Source: Streptomyces roseoverticillatus (GTDB lineage: Bacteria > Actinomycetota > Actinomycetes > Streptomycetales > Streptomycetaceae). Taken from it: a stretch of DNA of 59,298 nucleotides. The notes under the pieces were generated by a model, which ran no database searches, had not been told where the DNA came from, and saw only the letters and a program-made list of their open reading frames with translations. Below, piece by piece: positions 54,001 to 59,298 of the stretch. How positions within the stretch are numbered: position 1 is the stretch's first letter; the number at the start of each line of letters is the position of its first letter. Location: positions 1 through 59,298 of the forward strand of contig NZ_JOFL01000034.1 in NCBI RefSeq assembly GCF_000719265.1, in the 5' to 3' direction. Both the position numbers and the translations under genes were made by a program.

Positions 54001-55593
54001 GACGTACGCCACCGTCTCGTGCTCGGCCTTGCGGGCCATGGCCCCGTGGGTGGGTGTGCCGGCGAGCAGCCGGTCCAGCCGGTCGGCGGCCTCGGCCGGC
54101 CCGGCGGCCAGGACGGCCGCGCGGTGCGGGTGGGCTCCGCGGCGCCGGGTGGTGGTGTAGGCCAGGTCGTAGAACTCCTCGGGCGGCGCCGCCCGCATCC
54201 GGGCCGAGACGCGTGCGGCCAGCTCGCGCAGGCTCTCGGGCGAGCGGGCGGAGACCACGACCGGGAGTTCGCCGCCGTGGTGAACCTCCCGGGCCGGCGG
54301 CGCCGGCGGTGCGGTGAGGACGGCGTGGGCGTTGGCGCCGCCGAATCCGAAGGCGTTCACTCCCACCGCGGCCCGGGCCGGGCGCGGGAGTTCGACGGCT
54401 TCCAGGGTGGGCGCCAGGTTCAGGCCGGTGAAGTCGATGTCCGGGTGGAGCGGCCGGGCGTGCAGCGTGGCCGGGGCCGTACCGTGCCGCAGGACCAGCA
54501 GGGCCTTCAGCAGGCCCGGGATGCCGGCGGCCGGTTCCAGATGGCCCAGGTTGGACTTGACGGAGCCGACCGGAAGGGGCCCCGTCGTCCGGCGCTGTCC
54601 CAGAGCCCGTCCGATCGCCTGCGCTTCGGCCGGATCCCCGGCGGGCGTGCCGGTGCCGTGCGCCTCGAAGTACACCAGTTCGTCGGCCTCCACCCCGGCC
54701 CGCCCGTAGACGGCGCGCAGCAGTGCCTCCTGGGCGTGTGGGCTGGGAAGGGCCATGCCACGGGTGCGGCCGTCGCAGTTGGTGCCGGTGCCGACGATCA
54801 CCGCATGGATCCGGTCGCCGTCGGCCAGGGCGTCGGTCATCCGCTTGAGGACGACCACGCCGCCGCCCTCGGCTCGTACGAAACCGTCGGCCTCGGCGGA
54901 GAACGCCGCGCACCGGCCGCGCGCCGACAGCATGCCCGCGTGGGAGAACCCGGTGAAGGAATACGGGTTCCCCAGCACGTTGATGCCGCCCGCGAGTGCG
55001 GTGCGGCTGGTGCCGTCCAGCAGGGTGCGGCAGGCACGGTCGAGGGCGACCAGCGCGGAGGAGCAAGCGGTGTCGATCGCCATGCTCGGCCCGCGCAGGT
55101 CGAAGCAGTACGACAGGCGGTTCGCGGCGATCGACAGGGTGGAGCCGCTCATCATGTAGGGATTGGCGTACTGCTCCACCGTTCCCTGGACGAGCCCGTA
55201 TTGCGGGTCGGAGATCCCGATGAAGACGCAGGCGTCCGACCCGGCAAGCGACTCTGCGGGGATCCCGGCGTCGTCCAGTGCCTCCGCGGCGAGCTCCAGC
55301 AGCAGCCGCTGCTGCGGGTCCATGGCCTCGGCCTCTTTCGGAGCGATGCCGAAGTAGGCCGCGTCGAAGCCCGCCACGTCGTCGAGAAATCCCCCGGCCG
55401 CCGTGTAGCTCCGGCAGGGCCGGAGGGCACCGGGGTCCACGAACCGGGACTTGTCGAACCGGTCCGCCGGGATCTCGCCGATCGCGTCCCGGCCCTCGGA
55501 CAGAGCCGCCCACAGCTCTCCGAGATCCGATATGCCTCCGGGGAGGCGGCAACCGACGCCGACCACGGCCACCGCACGATCCTCCGGCTCCAT
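48058..55593 (-). CDS. Type I polyketide synthase, KS-AT-DH-MT-ER-KR-ACP
   Basis: This is one 2511-residue module. KS (1-430) has the active Cys177 in DTACSSA, His312 in AHGTGT and His351 in KSNLGH. AT (about 525-840) has GHSVGE with Ser624; its YAFHS box (724-728) lies between malonyl (HAFH) and methylmalonyl (YASH) types. DH (about 895-1190) has DHKIAGSVLMP with His927 and HPVLLDGPFQ with Asp1088. The C-methyltransferase (about 1390-1550) has a degenerate SAM loop (EIGARTHALT). ER (about 1805-2125) has VHGGAGAVGLAVVQ and ELGKRDI. KR (about 2140-2320) has the TGGLGGFG turn, an LDD motif (B type), Ser2280 and Tyr2293. ACP carries Ser2453 in LGLDSLMG. No thioesterase is seen. The set fits an iterative, fully reducing synthase; its neighbours suggest that oleA takes the chain. 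Confidence 0.95.
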   Translation of the reverse strand: MEPEDRAVAVVGVGCRLPGGISDLGELWAALSEGRDAIGEIPADRFDKSRFVDPGALRPCRSYTAAGGFLDDVAGFDAAYFGIAPKEAEAMDPQQRLLLELAAEALDDAGIPAESLAGSDACVFIGISDPQYGLVQGTVEQYANPYMMSGSTLSIAANRLSYCFDLRGPSMAIDTACSSALVALDRACRTLLDGTSRTALAGGINVLGNPYSFTGFSHAGMLSARGRCAAFSAEADGFVRAEGGGVVVLKRMTDALADGDRIHAVIVGTGTNCDGRTRGMALPSPHAQEALLRAVYGRAGVEADELVYFEAHGTGTPAGDPAEAQAIGRALGQRRTTGPLPVGSVKSNLGHLEPAAGIPGLLKALLVLRHGTAPATLHARPLHPDIDFTGLNLAPTLEAVELPRPARAAVGVNAFGFGGANAHAVLTAPPAPPAREVHHGGELPVVVSARSPESLRELAARVSARMRAAPPEEFYDLAYTTTRRRGAHPHRAAVLAAGPAEAADRLDRLLAGTPTHGAMARKAEHETVAYVFSGNASQWPGMAADLLGADGEGAGPAFRAAVGQADAALTPHLGWSVLAELTRPDAPRWQRTETAQPLLFTVQVGLVALLEAKGLRPAAVIGHSVGEVAAAHAAGALSLEQAAKVIAERSRAQGATAGTGRMAAAGLPEQAAREELAPYNGALEIAGISDDRSVTLAGDPEALAALGAQLEARGVFFRDLGLDYAFHSRAMDPIAGPLRTALAGLDPTATRIPFISAVTGTAVAGQNLTADYWWRNVREPVRFRRAVAHVLDEHAGILAGHVGILVEIGPHPVLRPYLRRTDATYVPTLRRDGDGPRDAAAAVATLLAAGAAVDWQAHFPRPGRTADLPAYPWQHERYWLGTPQDLVLRTSGTGRIDHPLLGERLPAPHASWEAAVEPQLVPWLGDHKIAGSVLMPAAAYVEMALSAGRRALNRPVEVRHLGIASPLPVAWPDPGTIRLQTAVTAEDGALAISSSEGRGTECRTVVRAQVRTLLGTASPPLDPGAIRARCPRTVGAPDFYATCHSVGLHVGPSFQLLRELHVGETELLASYRHEDPGDAYTVHPVLLDGPFQATVALVEQHMRGGQAYLPSVFESVRVWRRPSATGVMYLRRRSHTETEFCWDVTYADEDGTVAAEIEGFRTRRAYNTGHTPLTVQHTVLRAAPHPQIAAAPSPLPPPTELAAAVRDRITRAHDALKESGHGRFAAAVDETAAHCWAVAVAGLVTDPAAPFGLPDLVAGGLQPRHRRLARLMLPLLARHGLAQQAGDGRWLLTGDEPCAEPRPEPRPEPRHEALLRALVEDHPAFITETIHLNAHLRHLPAVLRDTEEAQELLRAGATAYEQLYEAAPASRFAHRVAQALLAEAVRRWPADRPLRVLEIGARTHALTAALLPLLPADRTRYTCTDSSGAGFAAAKHRFAAYDFVEYRTFDLDTDPVAQGFCDGVFDLVVADDALHGAADLTDALSRVRTLLAPGGHLLAAESHHAQRLAVLLGGTDAFWQRRDRTLRPETVLLPRNRWRPLLEECGFTGTVQTGTDDRSVLMVAAGGRPGGMPGGLQGGLQGGLQGGGTAPPAPVQEDTAAWVVATESPGEEATARALSGLLGGAGIVTATDDPATWNGALPAGTSGVVLLLGDPRGPDGRGREDVVALTTRRAAVLRALAAACDERPEGPRPQLWLIARPSGLFPVPERPAHPADAAVWGAARTLANERPDLGMRRISLDRTGDPAADARRLVLELRAPTDEDEIVLTRGGRFVPRQIQHPADQPAPSDSAQPSPSSYTLDVRNPGLSRRLVWRRTEPLRPGPGEILVEMRAVALNYRDPMRANGLLPPEAVEGTPLSRGLGTDGAGVIVATGPGVTGFTIGDRVGGLMAAALSSHAVMPAFTACPLLDGMSYAEAATFPVAVFTVHHTLVDEARPFPGETVLVHGGAGAVGLAVVQCARILGLRVIATAGTETKRDLLRTLGAEHVLDSRTLEFAPRVRELTGGQGVDIVVNSLSGEAIAQSLDLLRPNGRFIELGKRDIFFNNPLLLRPFHRSITFLGFNLDSIVFDPVRGRRLLHDTTTRVASGEYRPLPHAIYPAARVEEAFRLLQHSRHTGKVVVSFDPLDEPVPVEPLPGVPVPDPEGTYLVTGGLGGFGAATAEWLAQRGARHLALLGRRGSGAPEAAAVLERLAGHGVQATAYAADVTDEEAVREVIAAVDAGAHPLRGVVHCAMHLDDAPLAGLTDDRFAAVLAPKAAGADILDRLTAGHDLDLFLLYSSVTAATGNIAQAPYVAANAYLEALTRARRHAGRTATAIAWGPIAGTGYVARTNLAATMTGLGFEPFAPAEAFTAAGPLLAAGTDVAGIGRYRWGRARRLLPLLASPRFTGLVPGDAVDTDDTREELLRSLAAMTAEDAVRTITEALARQLATVLHTDPSALDPDRHLDELGLDSLMGAEFILHAREYFDIHIPPGELMGSGRTLTHFARLIHERLGTHLSHQPQAALEAGEP
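50834..50880 (-). repeat. 12-bp in-frame tandem repeat in the synthase, after the methyltransferase domain
   Basis: About four copies of CCGCCCTGCAAT (plus-strand reading) encode a Gly-Gly-Leu-Gln repeat at residues about 1571-1588. It forms a flexible linker between the methyltransferase and the next region. Confidence 0.85.
51661..51705 (-). repeat. 12-bp in-frame tandem repeat in the synthase, before the methyltransferase domain
   Basis: Three or four copies of CGTGGTTCGGGG (plus-strand reading) encode a Pro-Glu-Pro-Arg repeat near residues 1300-1311. It is the second linker around the methyltransferase domain. Confidence 0.8.
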
Positions 55594-55722
55594 CGCCAGT
55601 CCCCCCGTCCGGTGCTGCGCTCCGGCGTCGTCGCCTGTACCGGCTACCAGGTCCGTATCCGTACCCGGCGCGGGAAATGACTACGTGACAATTAACCCGT
55701 TCGGGTCATGCACGGTGAACGA

Positions 55723-55753
55723 TTGACCGATATCGCCACGCAGCCGCTAGCCT
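55723..55753 (+). promoter_or_regulatory. Predicted promoter of a leaderless oleA transcript
   Basis: TTGACC (55723-55728) and TAGCCT (55748-55753) are separated by 19 bases. The -10 box ends six bases before GTG 55760, the spacing expected when transcription starts at the first base of the start codon. No ribosome binding site precedes the GTG, which agrees. Confidence 0.45.
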
Positions 55754-55759
55754 GACCGG

Positions 55760-56788
55760 GTGACCGCACCCTGTCGTGCCCGACTGGTATCGACTGCCGT
55801 CCACCTGCCGCCCCGGTACCGGACCATGGAACAGGCCCGAGCGGCCATCATCGCGGCGAACAGCCCCTTCATCCCTCCGCCCCGCCTGCTGGAGGACATC
55901 ACCGGCGTGCGCGGCGTCCACGTCAAGGCCGACGGCGAGCAGGCATCCGATCTCGCGGCCGCTGCCGCCACCAAGGCGCTGGACATGGCGGGGACGGGGA
56001 TCGGCGAGATCGACCTGCTGCTGTTCGCCTCCAGCGGTCAAGACCTCGTCGAACCGGCCACCGCCCACATCGTGGCCGCCAAACTCGGCGCCTTCTGCCC
56101 GGTGTTCGACGTGAAGAACGCCTGCAACAGCGTGCTCAACGCCCTGGAGACGACCGCGGCCTTCATCGAGACCCGCCGGTACCGCACCGTGCTGATCGCC
56201 TGCGGCGAAACGGCGACGCTGACGGCCCGCTGGCACGTGCCCGACCACGAGACCTTCATGCGCCACCTGCCCGGATACACCGTCTCCGATGCCGGTGCCG
56301 CCCTCCTCCTGACCGCCGGACCGGCGGGCCCGGACGACCCCGGGGTGCTCCACACGACCTTCGCCTCCGACTCCTCCGCCTGGGAGGCGTGCACCATCGC
56401 CGCCGGCGGCTCCCTGCACCCGCGCTCCACGGACGACGACCACGTGTGCCTCCGGCTCAACGAGGACCAGCTGACCCGGTCCGGCCGGCGCATGGTCGGC
56501 CTCGTGATGGAACACGCCCGGGCGGAGATGGCACTGGTGCGCGACAGTGCCTTCGTCGCGGTCCATCAGATCTCCATGCCGCAATTCCACGAGGCCTGCG
56601 CCACGCTCGGCCTGCCCGAGAGCCGGTTCATGGCCACCGTGGACCGGTACGGCAACGCGGCGTCGGCCTCCCTCCCCCTGCAACTCGCCCTGGCCCAGCA
56701 GGGAGATCGCGTCATGCCCGGAGACATGGTCTCCCTCATCGGCCTGGCCAGCGGATTCAGCATGGGGATCGCTGTGATCCGGATGTGA
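55760..56788 (+). CDS. oleA: OleA-type thiolase (head-to-head acyl condensing enzyme)
   Basis: This 342-residue protein has the thiolase-superfamily layout. The catalytic Cys122 sits in FDVKNACNSVL. A Glu at 98 sits in GQDLVEPATAH, comparable to the glutamate that OleA donates across the dimer. A catalytic His lies in FVAVHQISM near 272 and an Asn in YGNAASAS near 304. It begins with TAPCRARLVSTAVHLPPRY, typical of OleA. OleA joins two acyl thioesters by a decarboxylation-free Claisen condensation to give a 2-alkyl-3-keto acid. With oleB, oleC and oleD in the cluster this is preferred over a fatty-acid FabH. It diverges from the synthase gene across 166 bases. GTG 55760 is the start. Confidence 0.85.
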   Translation: MTAPCRARLVSTAVHLPPRYRTMEQARAAIIAANSPFIPPPRLLEDITGVRGVHVKADGEQASDLAAAAATKALDMAGTGIGEIDLLLFASSGQDLVEPATAHIVAAKLGAFCPVFDVKNACNSVLNALETTAAFIETRRYRTVLIACGETATLTARWHVPDHETFMRHLPGYTVSDAGAALLLTAGPAGPDDPGVLHTTFASDSSAWEACTIAAGGSLHPRSTDDDHVCLRLNEDQLTRSGRRMVGLVMEHARAEMALVRDSAFVAVHQISMPQFHEACATLGLPESRFMATVDRYGNAASASLPLQLALAQQGDRVMPGDMVSLIGLASGFSMGIAVIRM

Positions 56789-56834
56789 ACCGGAGCGCCG
56801 CCGACCAGACGCTGATGAACGCGCAGCCGGGCCT

Positions 56835-56997
56835 TCATGCCCGGGAGGAGGCTTCCCGCGCGGTGTCAGCCCTGGGGTGCAGGTGGCGCAGGAGGGTGAG
56901 GAAATCTTCGTGGAGCTCGGGGTGGTGGGGAATGCCGTCGGGGCGGAACGCGTCGTGGGCATAGGGGACAGCGAGGGCGAAGTCCGTGACGTGAGCG
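56835..56997 (-). pseudogene. C-terminal fragment of an unidentified gene
   Basis: On the minus strand about 52 codons look real (AHVTDFALAVPYAHDAFRPD, then HPELHEDFLTLLRHLHPRAD) with a stop at 56835. The upstream part is replaced by the MarR fragment running the other way. I cannot identify the family. It converges on oleA. Confidence 0.45.
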
Positions 56998-57250
56998 CCA
57001 CCGCCCGCGGCCTCGTCGGCCGCGGCCTGCTCGTCCGCGAACCCGGACCCCCGTGGACCGCCGCGCCGTACGGCCCAAGCCCACTGCCAAAGCCGTCGCG
57101 GACCTGCGCCGCGTCGAAGAGAACTGGGCACAGAGCTTCGCCGCCACCCCGGCGGCGCTCTCCGAAGAACAACGCAACGCCCTCGTGGCCGCCCTGCCCG
57201 CCCTGCAGGCTCTGGGGACAGCCCTGAAGGAATCCTCCTGGGAAGGTTGA
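56990..57250 (+). pseudogene. Truncated, frameshifted MarR-family regulator
   Basis: The first part reads VSATARGLVGRGLLVREPG, the wing of a MarR winged helix. It then shifts by one base to PVDRRAVRPKPTAKAVADLR, then ENWAQSFAATPAALSEEQRN and the C-terminal helix LPALQALGTALKESSWEG. The N-terminal dimerisation and recognition helices are missing and a frameshift lies near 57050. It is a relic. Confidence 0.6.
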
Positions 57251-57487
57251 CAGCCGATTCCGCGCGAACGCGCCCGGCCGCCAGGAGCCGGACGGCCGGG
57301 TGGGACGACGAGCACCCATTCGGCCGAGCACAGCCGACGACGCGCTACGGTGCCCTCCCCGCGGGCTAGGGCCGGTGACGCCGGTACGGCGGTCCCGCAC
57401 CGATGGTGGATTCATGCGTCGCGGTGCGCGAACGTACGAGCAGGCCTAGGGTGACCAGGACTTGTCCTCGTCCGGCGGAGGCCTGCC

Positions 57488-58756
57488 ATGAGGTGCCTGC
57501 ACACGCGTTGGCGCAGAACGTGCGCGGGCCTGGCCGCCGCCGGGCTGCTGGTGGTACCGGCGGCCGCGCCGGGCGCAGTCGCCGCGGACTCCTCCTTCCC
57601 CCCTCTTTCCACCGCCGCCTCCGCGCCCCTCGCTTCCTCTCCAGACACCGGCACCCGGTTCCCGAAGCTCGGCCCCGCCGTCGCCGCGCGTCTTGACACG
57701 GCGATCCGGCAGGTGATGCGCGAAGCCTCCGTGCCCGGCGTCATCGTGGGCCTTTCGGCTCCCGGCAAGGGGAATTACGTACGGGCCTTCGGCCTCGCCG
57801 ACAAGGCGAACAGGACCCCCATGAGCCCCGGTCTCCATATGCGGATCGGCAGCGAGACCAAGACCTTCACCGTGACCGCCCTGCTCGAACTGGTCGACGA
57901 CGGCAAGGTGAAGCTGGATGACCCGGTCGGCCGGTACATCAAGGGAGTCCCCAACGGCCACCGCATCACCCTGCGCGACCTCGCCGACATGCGCAGCGGC
58001 CTGTTCAACTACTCGGAGGACGCAGGCTTCTCCAAGGCTCTCACCTCCGACCCGTACCGGCCCTTCCCTCCACAGGAGTTGCTCGGCTACTCCTTCAAGC
58101 ATCCGGTGCAGTTCCAGCCCGGTGAGAAGTTCGAGTACTCCAACACCAATCTGATCCTGCTGGGCCTTGTCGTGGAGAAGGCCGGCGGCCGCCCGCTCGA
58201 CAAGTTCATCCGGGAGAGAGTCCTGAAGCCGGCCGGCCTGCGCCACACCCTGTTCCCGACGGGTACCGAGTTCCCCCGGCCCCACGCCCACGGATACACC
58301 GACCAGACGGCCTCGGGCGCGGTCGAGGACGTCACGAACTGGAACCCGTCCTGGGCCTGGGCCGCCGGAGCGATGAGCTCCGATCTGCGGGACCTGCGGA
58401 CCTGGGCGCGTGTCGTCGCCACCGGCTCCCTGCTGCGTCCCAAGACACAGGCAGAGCGCCTGAAGACCCTTCCGACGCCCATTTCCGGCGTCGGGTACGG
58501 CCTGGGAATCTTCAACGTCCAGGGCTGGATCGGTCACAACGGCTCGCTTCCCGGCTACGAATCGCTGACAATCCACCTCCCCGAGGAGCGAGCGACGCTG
58601 GTCGTCCTGCTCAACACCGACATCCTGCACGGCCTGACGGAGCCCAGCACCCTCTTCGGCCAGGCGATCACCGGGATCGTCACCCCGGGCCATGTGTTCA
58701 ATCTGCCCGTCCCCCAGGGATCGCAACCGACGTCCGGTGGCAACCCCTCGGACTGA
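57488..58756 (+). CDS. Secreted beta-lactamase-fold serine hydrolase (DD-peptidase/esterase type)
   Basis: The 422-residue protein begins with a Sec signal peptide (basic MRCLHTRWRR, core AGLAAAGLLVVPAAAPGA, cleavage probably after AVAA near residue 33). The catalytic SxxK motif is SETKTFTVTALL near residue 120. YSNTNL (the YxN motif) lies near 218 and GHNGSLPGY (the HxG motif) near 346. These three motifs mark class C beta-lactamase and DD-carboxypeptidase-like hydrolases. The enzyme is extracellular or cell-wall-associated and may cut D-amino-acid peptides or esters. It stands alone. Confidence 0.9.
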   Translation: MRCLHTRWRRTCAGLAAAGLLVVPAAAPGAVAADSSFPPLSTAASAPLASSPDTGTRFPKLGPAVAARLDTAIRQVMREASVPGVIVGLSAPGKGNYVRAFGLADKANRTPMSPGLHMRIGSETKTFTVTALLELVDDGKVKLDDPVGRYIKGVPNGHRITLRDLADMRSGLFNYSEDAGFSKALTSDPYRPFPPQELLGYSFKHPVQFQPGEKFEYSNTNLILLGLVVEKAGGRPLDKFIRERVLKPAGLRHTLFPTGTEFPRPHAHGYTDQTASGAVEDVTNWNPSWAWAAGAMSSDLRDLRTWARVVATGSLLRPKTQAERLKTLPTPISGVGYGLGIFNVQGWIGHNGSLPGYESLTIHLPEERATLVVLLNTDILHGLTEPSTLFGQAITGIVTPGHVFNLPVPQGSQPTSGGNPSD

Positions 58757-58909
58757 CCGGCCGACGCGCACCGGGTGACGGGAGATCCTGACACGCTTAC
58801 GACGCGACCCAGATGCCGGTGACGGCCACCGTGGTGACCCCGGGGCCGAAGGCGATGACCAGCCCCGCTCCTCCCCCACTACCCCACTCCCCCGGGACGC
58901 GGTGGCGTA

Positions 58910-58955
58910 GCGAAGGGCGGTGGCGCCCCTTGTTCGGAGTGCCACCGCCCTTCGC
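58910..58955 (-). terminator. Terminator of the transglycosylase gene
   Basis: Arms 58910-58924 and 58941-58955 form a perfect 15-bp GC-rich stem with a 16-base loop. It lies 29 bases beyond the stop codon of the minus-strand gene. Confidence 0.8.
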
Positions 58956-58983
58956 GGTGTTCTATGCGACGGTCGCCGACCGG

Positions 58984-59298
58984 TCAGTAGGCGGAGTTGA
59001 CGTTGTCCATGGAGCCGTACTTGTCAGCGGCGTAGTTGCAGGCGGCGGTGATGTTGGCGACCGGGTCGTAGATGTCCCAGGACGTGCCCTCGACGTGGTA
59101 CGCCTTGAACGTCGGGTCGATCATCTGCAGCAGACCCTTCGACGGCACACCGTTCACGGCATTGACGTCCCAGTCGTTGATCGCACGCGGGTTACCCGTC
59201 GACTCACGCATCACGTTCTTCTTGATGCCCTCGTACGAAGCCGGAATGCCCTTGGCCCGCAGAATGTCCAGGGCCTCACTGATCCAGCCGTCCACATT
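58984..59298 (-). CDS. Transglycosylase SLT-domain protein, C-terminal part
   Basis: The frame is open to the right edge, so only the last 104 residues are visible. They contain the lytic-transglycosylase core: NVMRESTGNPRAINDWD with the catalytic Glu in the ES motif, GVPSKGLLQMIDPTFKAYH, and DPVANITAACNYAADKYG. The protein ends VNSAY. Such Streptomyces enzymes are secreted and cut peptidoglycan glycan strands. The N-terminal signal and any LysM or other domains lie outside the window. Confidence 0.9.
   Translation of the reverse strand, partial: NVDGWISEALDILRAKGIPASYEGIKKNVMRESTGNPRAINDWDVNAVNGVPSKGLLQMIDPTFKAYHVEGTSWDIYDPVANITAACNYAADKYGSMDNVNSAY

Noticed and set aside
1..59298. tRNA, rRNA and replication-origin features
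   Set aside because: I read both strands for tRNA-like stem patterns and conserved rRNA segments and saw none; no DnaA-box cluster was noticed. A tRNA search program would settle this.

Overview
The window has very high GC, strong third-position GC bias, frequent GTG and TTG starts and GGAGG-type ribosome binding sites. Its genes point to a filamentous actinomycete, most likely a Streptomyces or close relative. Two intact blocks flank a decayed, mobile-element-rich middle, which resembles a linear-chromosome arm. Everything here was read from sequence alone; no database search was run.

Left block (1-15.8 kb). Two endonuclease/exonuclease/phosphatase-fold proteins converge at 0-1.9 kb. They are followed by a compact six-gene plus-strand operon (2596-15787). 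It encodes a 1081-residue DUF6603-like protein, two large unrecognised proteins (755 and 1232 residues), two paralogous fibre-like proteins of about 370 residues, and a fusion of hemopexin-like repeats with a YVTN beta-propeller. None has a visible signal peptide or membrane segment. The set looks like the parts of one multi-protein assembly.

Middle block (15.8-40.3 kb). This is a mosaic of small hypothetical genes, mobile-element pieces and gene fragments. It holds a terpene synthase next to a serine-recombinase tail, an internally deleted Tn3-family transposase, and a gene bounded by perfect 43-bp inverted repeats that resemble Tn3-family ends. It also holds an apparently intact IS110-family transposase, and three paralogues of a zinc-ribbon family, two of which carry a PD-(D/E)XK-like domain with lost catalytic residues. 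An XRE-type regulator lies with a small membrane gene behind two direct-repeated palindromes. Broken genes include a D-cysteine desulfhydrase/ACC deaminase, an integrase, a multicopper oxidase, an AraC regulator, a CPBP protease and a 2'-5' RNA ligase. Single-domain hypotheticals and a secreted lipase-like hydrolase sit among them.

Right block (40.3-59.3 kb). A NUDIX gene diverges from a sugar(-alcohol) catabolic operon: DeoR-type regulator, zinc alcohol dehydrogenase with a frameshift, and xylulokinase. Next comes a biosynthetic cluster holding all four enzymes of head-to-head olefin synthesis (OleA, OleB, OleC, OleD), arranged around a 2511-residue type I polyketide synthase with KS-AT-DH-MT-ER-KR-ACP order. 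OleA would join two acyl chains, OleD reduce the beta-keto acid, OleC close a beta-lactone and OleB decarboxylate it to an alkene; the synthase could supply one of the acyl chains. The window ends with a MarR fragment, a secreted beta-lactamase-fold serine hydrolase and the C-terminal part of a transglycosylase.

The two most interesting units are the six-gene operon and the polyketide-synthase/olefin cluster. The Tn3-type cassette at 20.8-22.2 kb is third.
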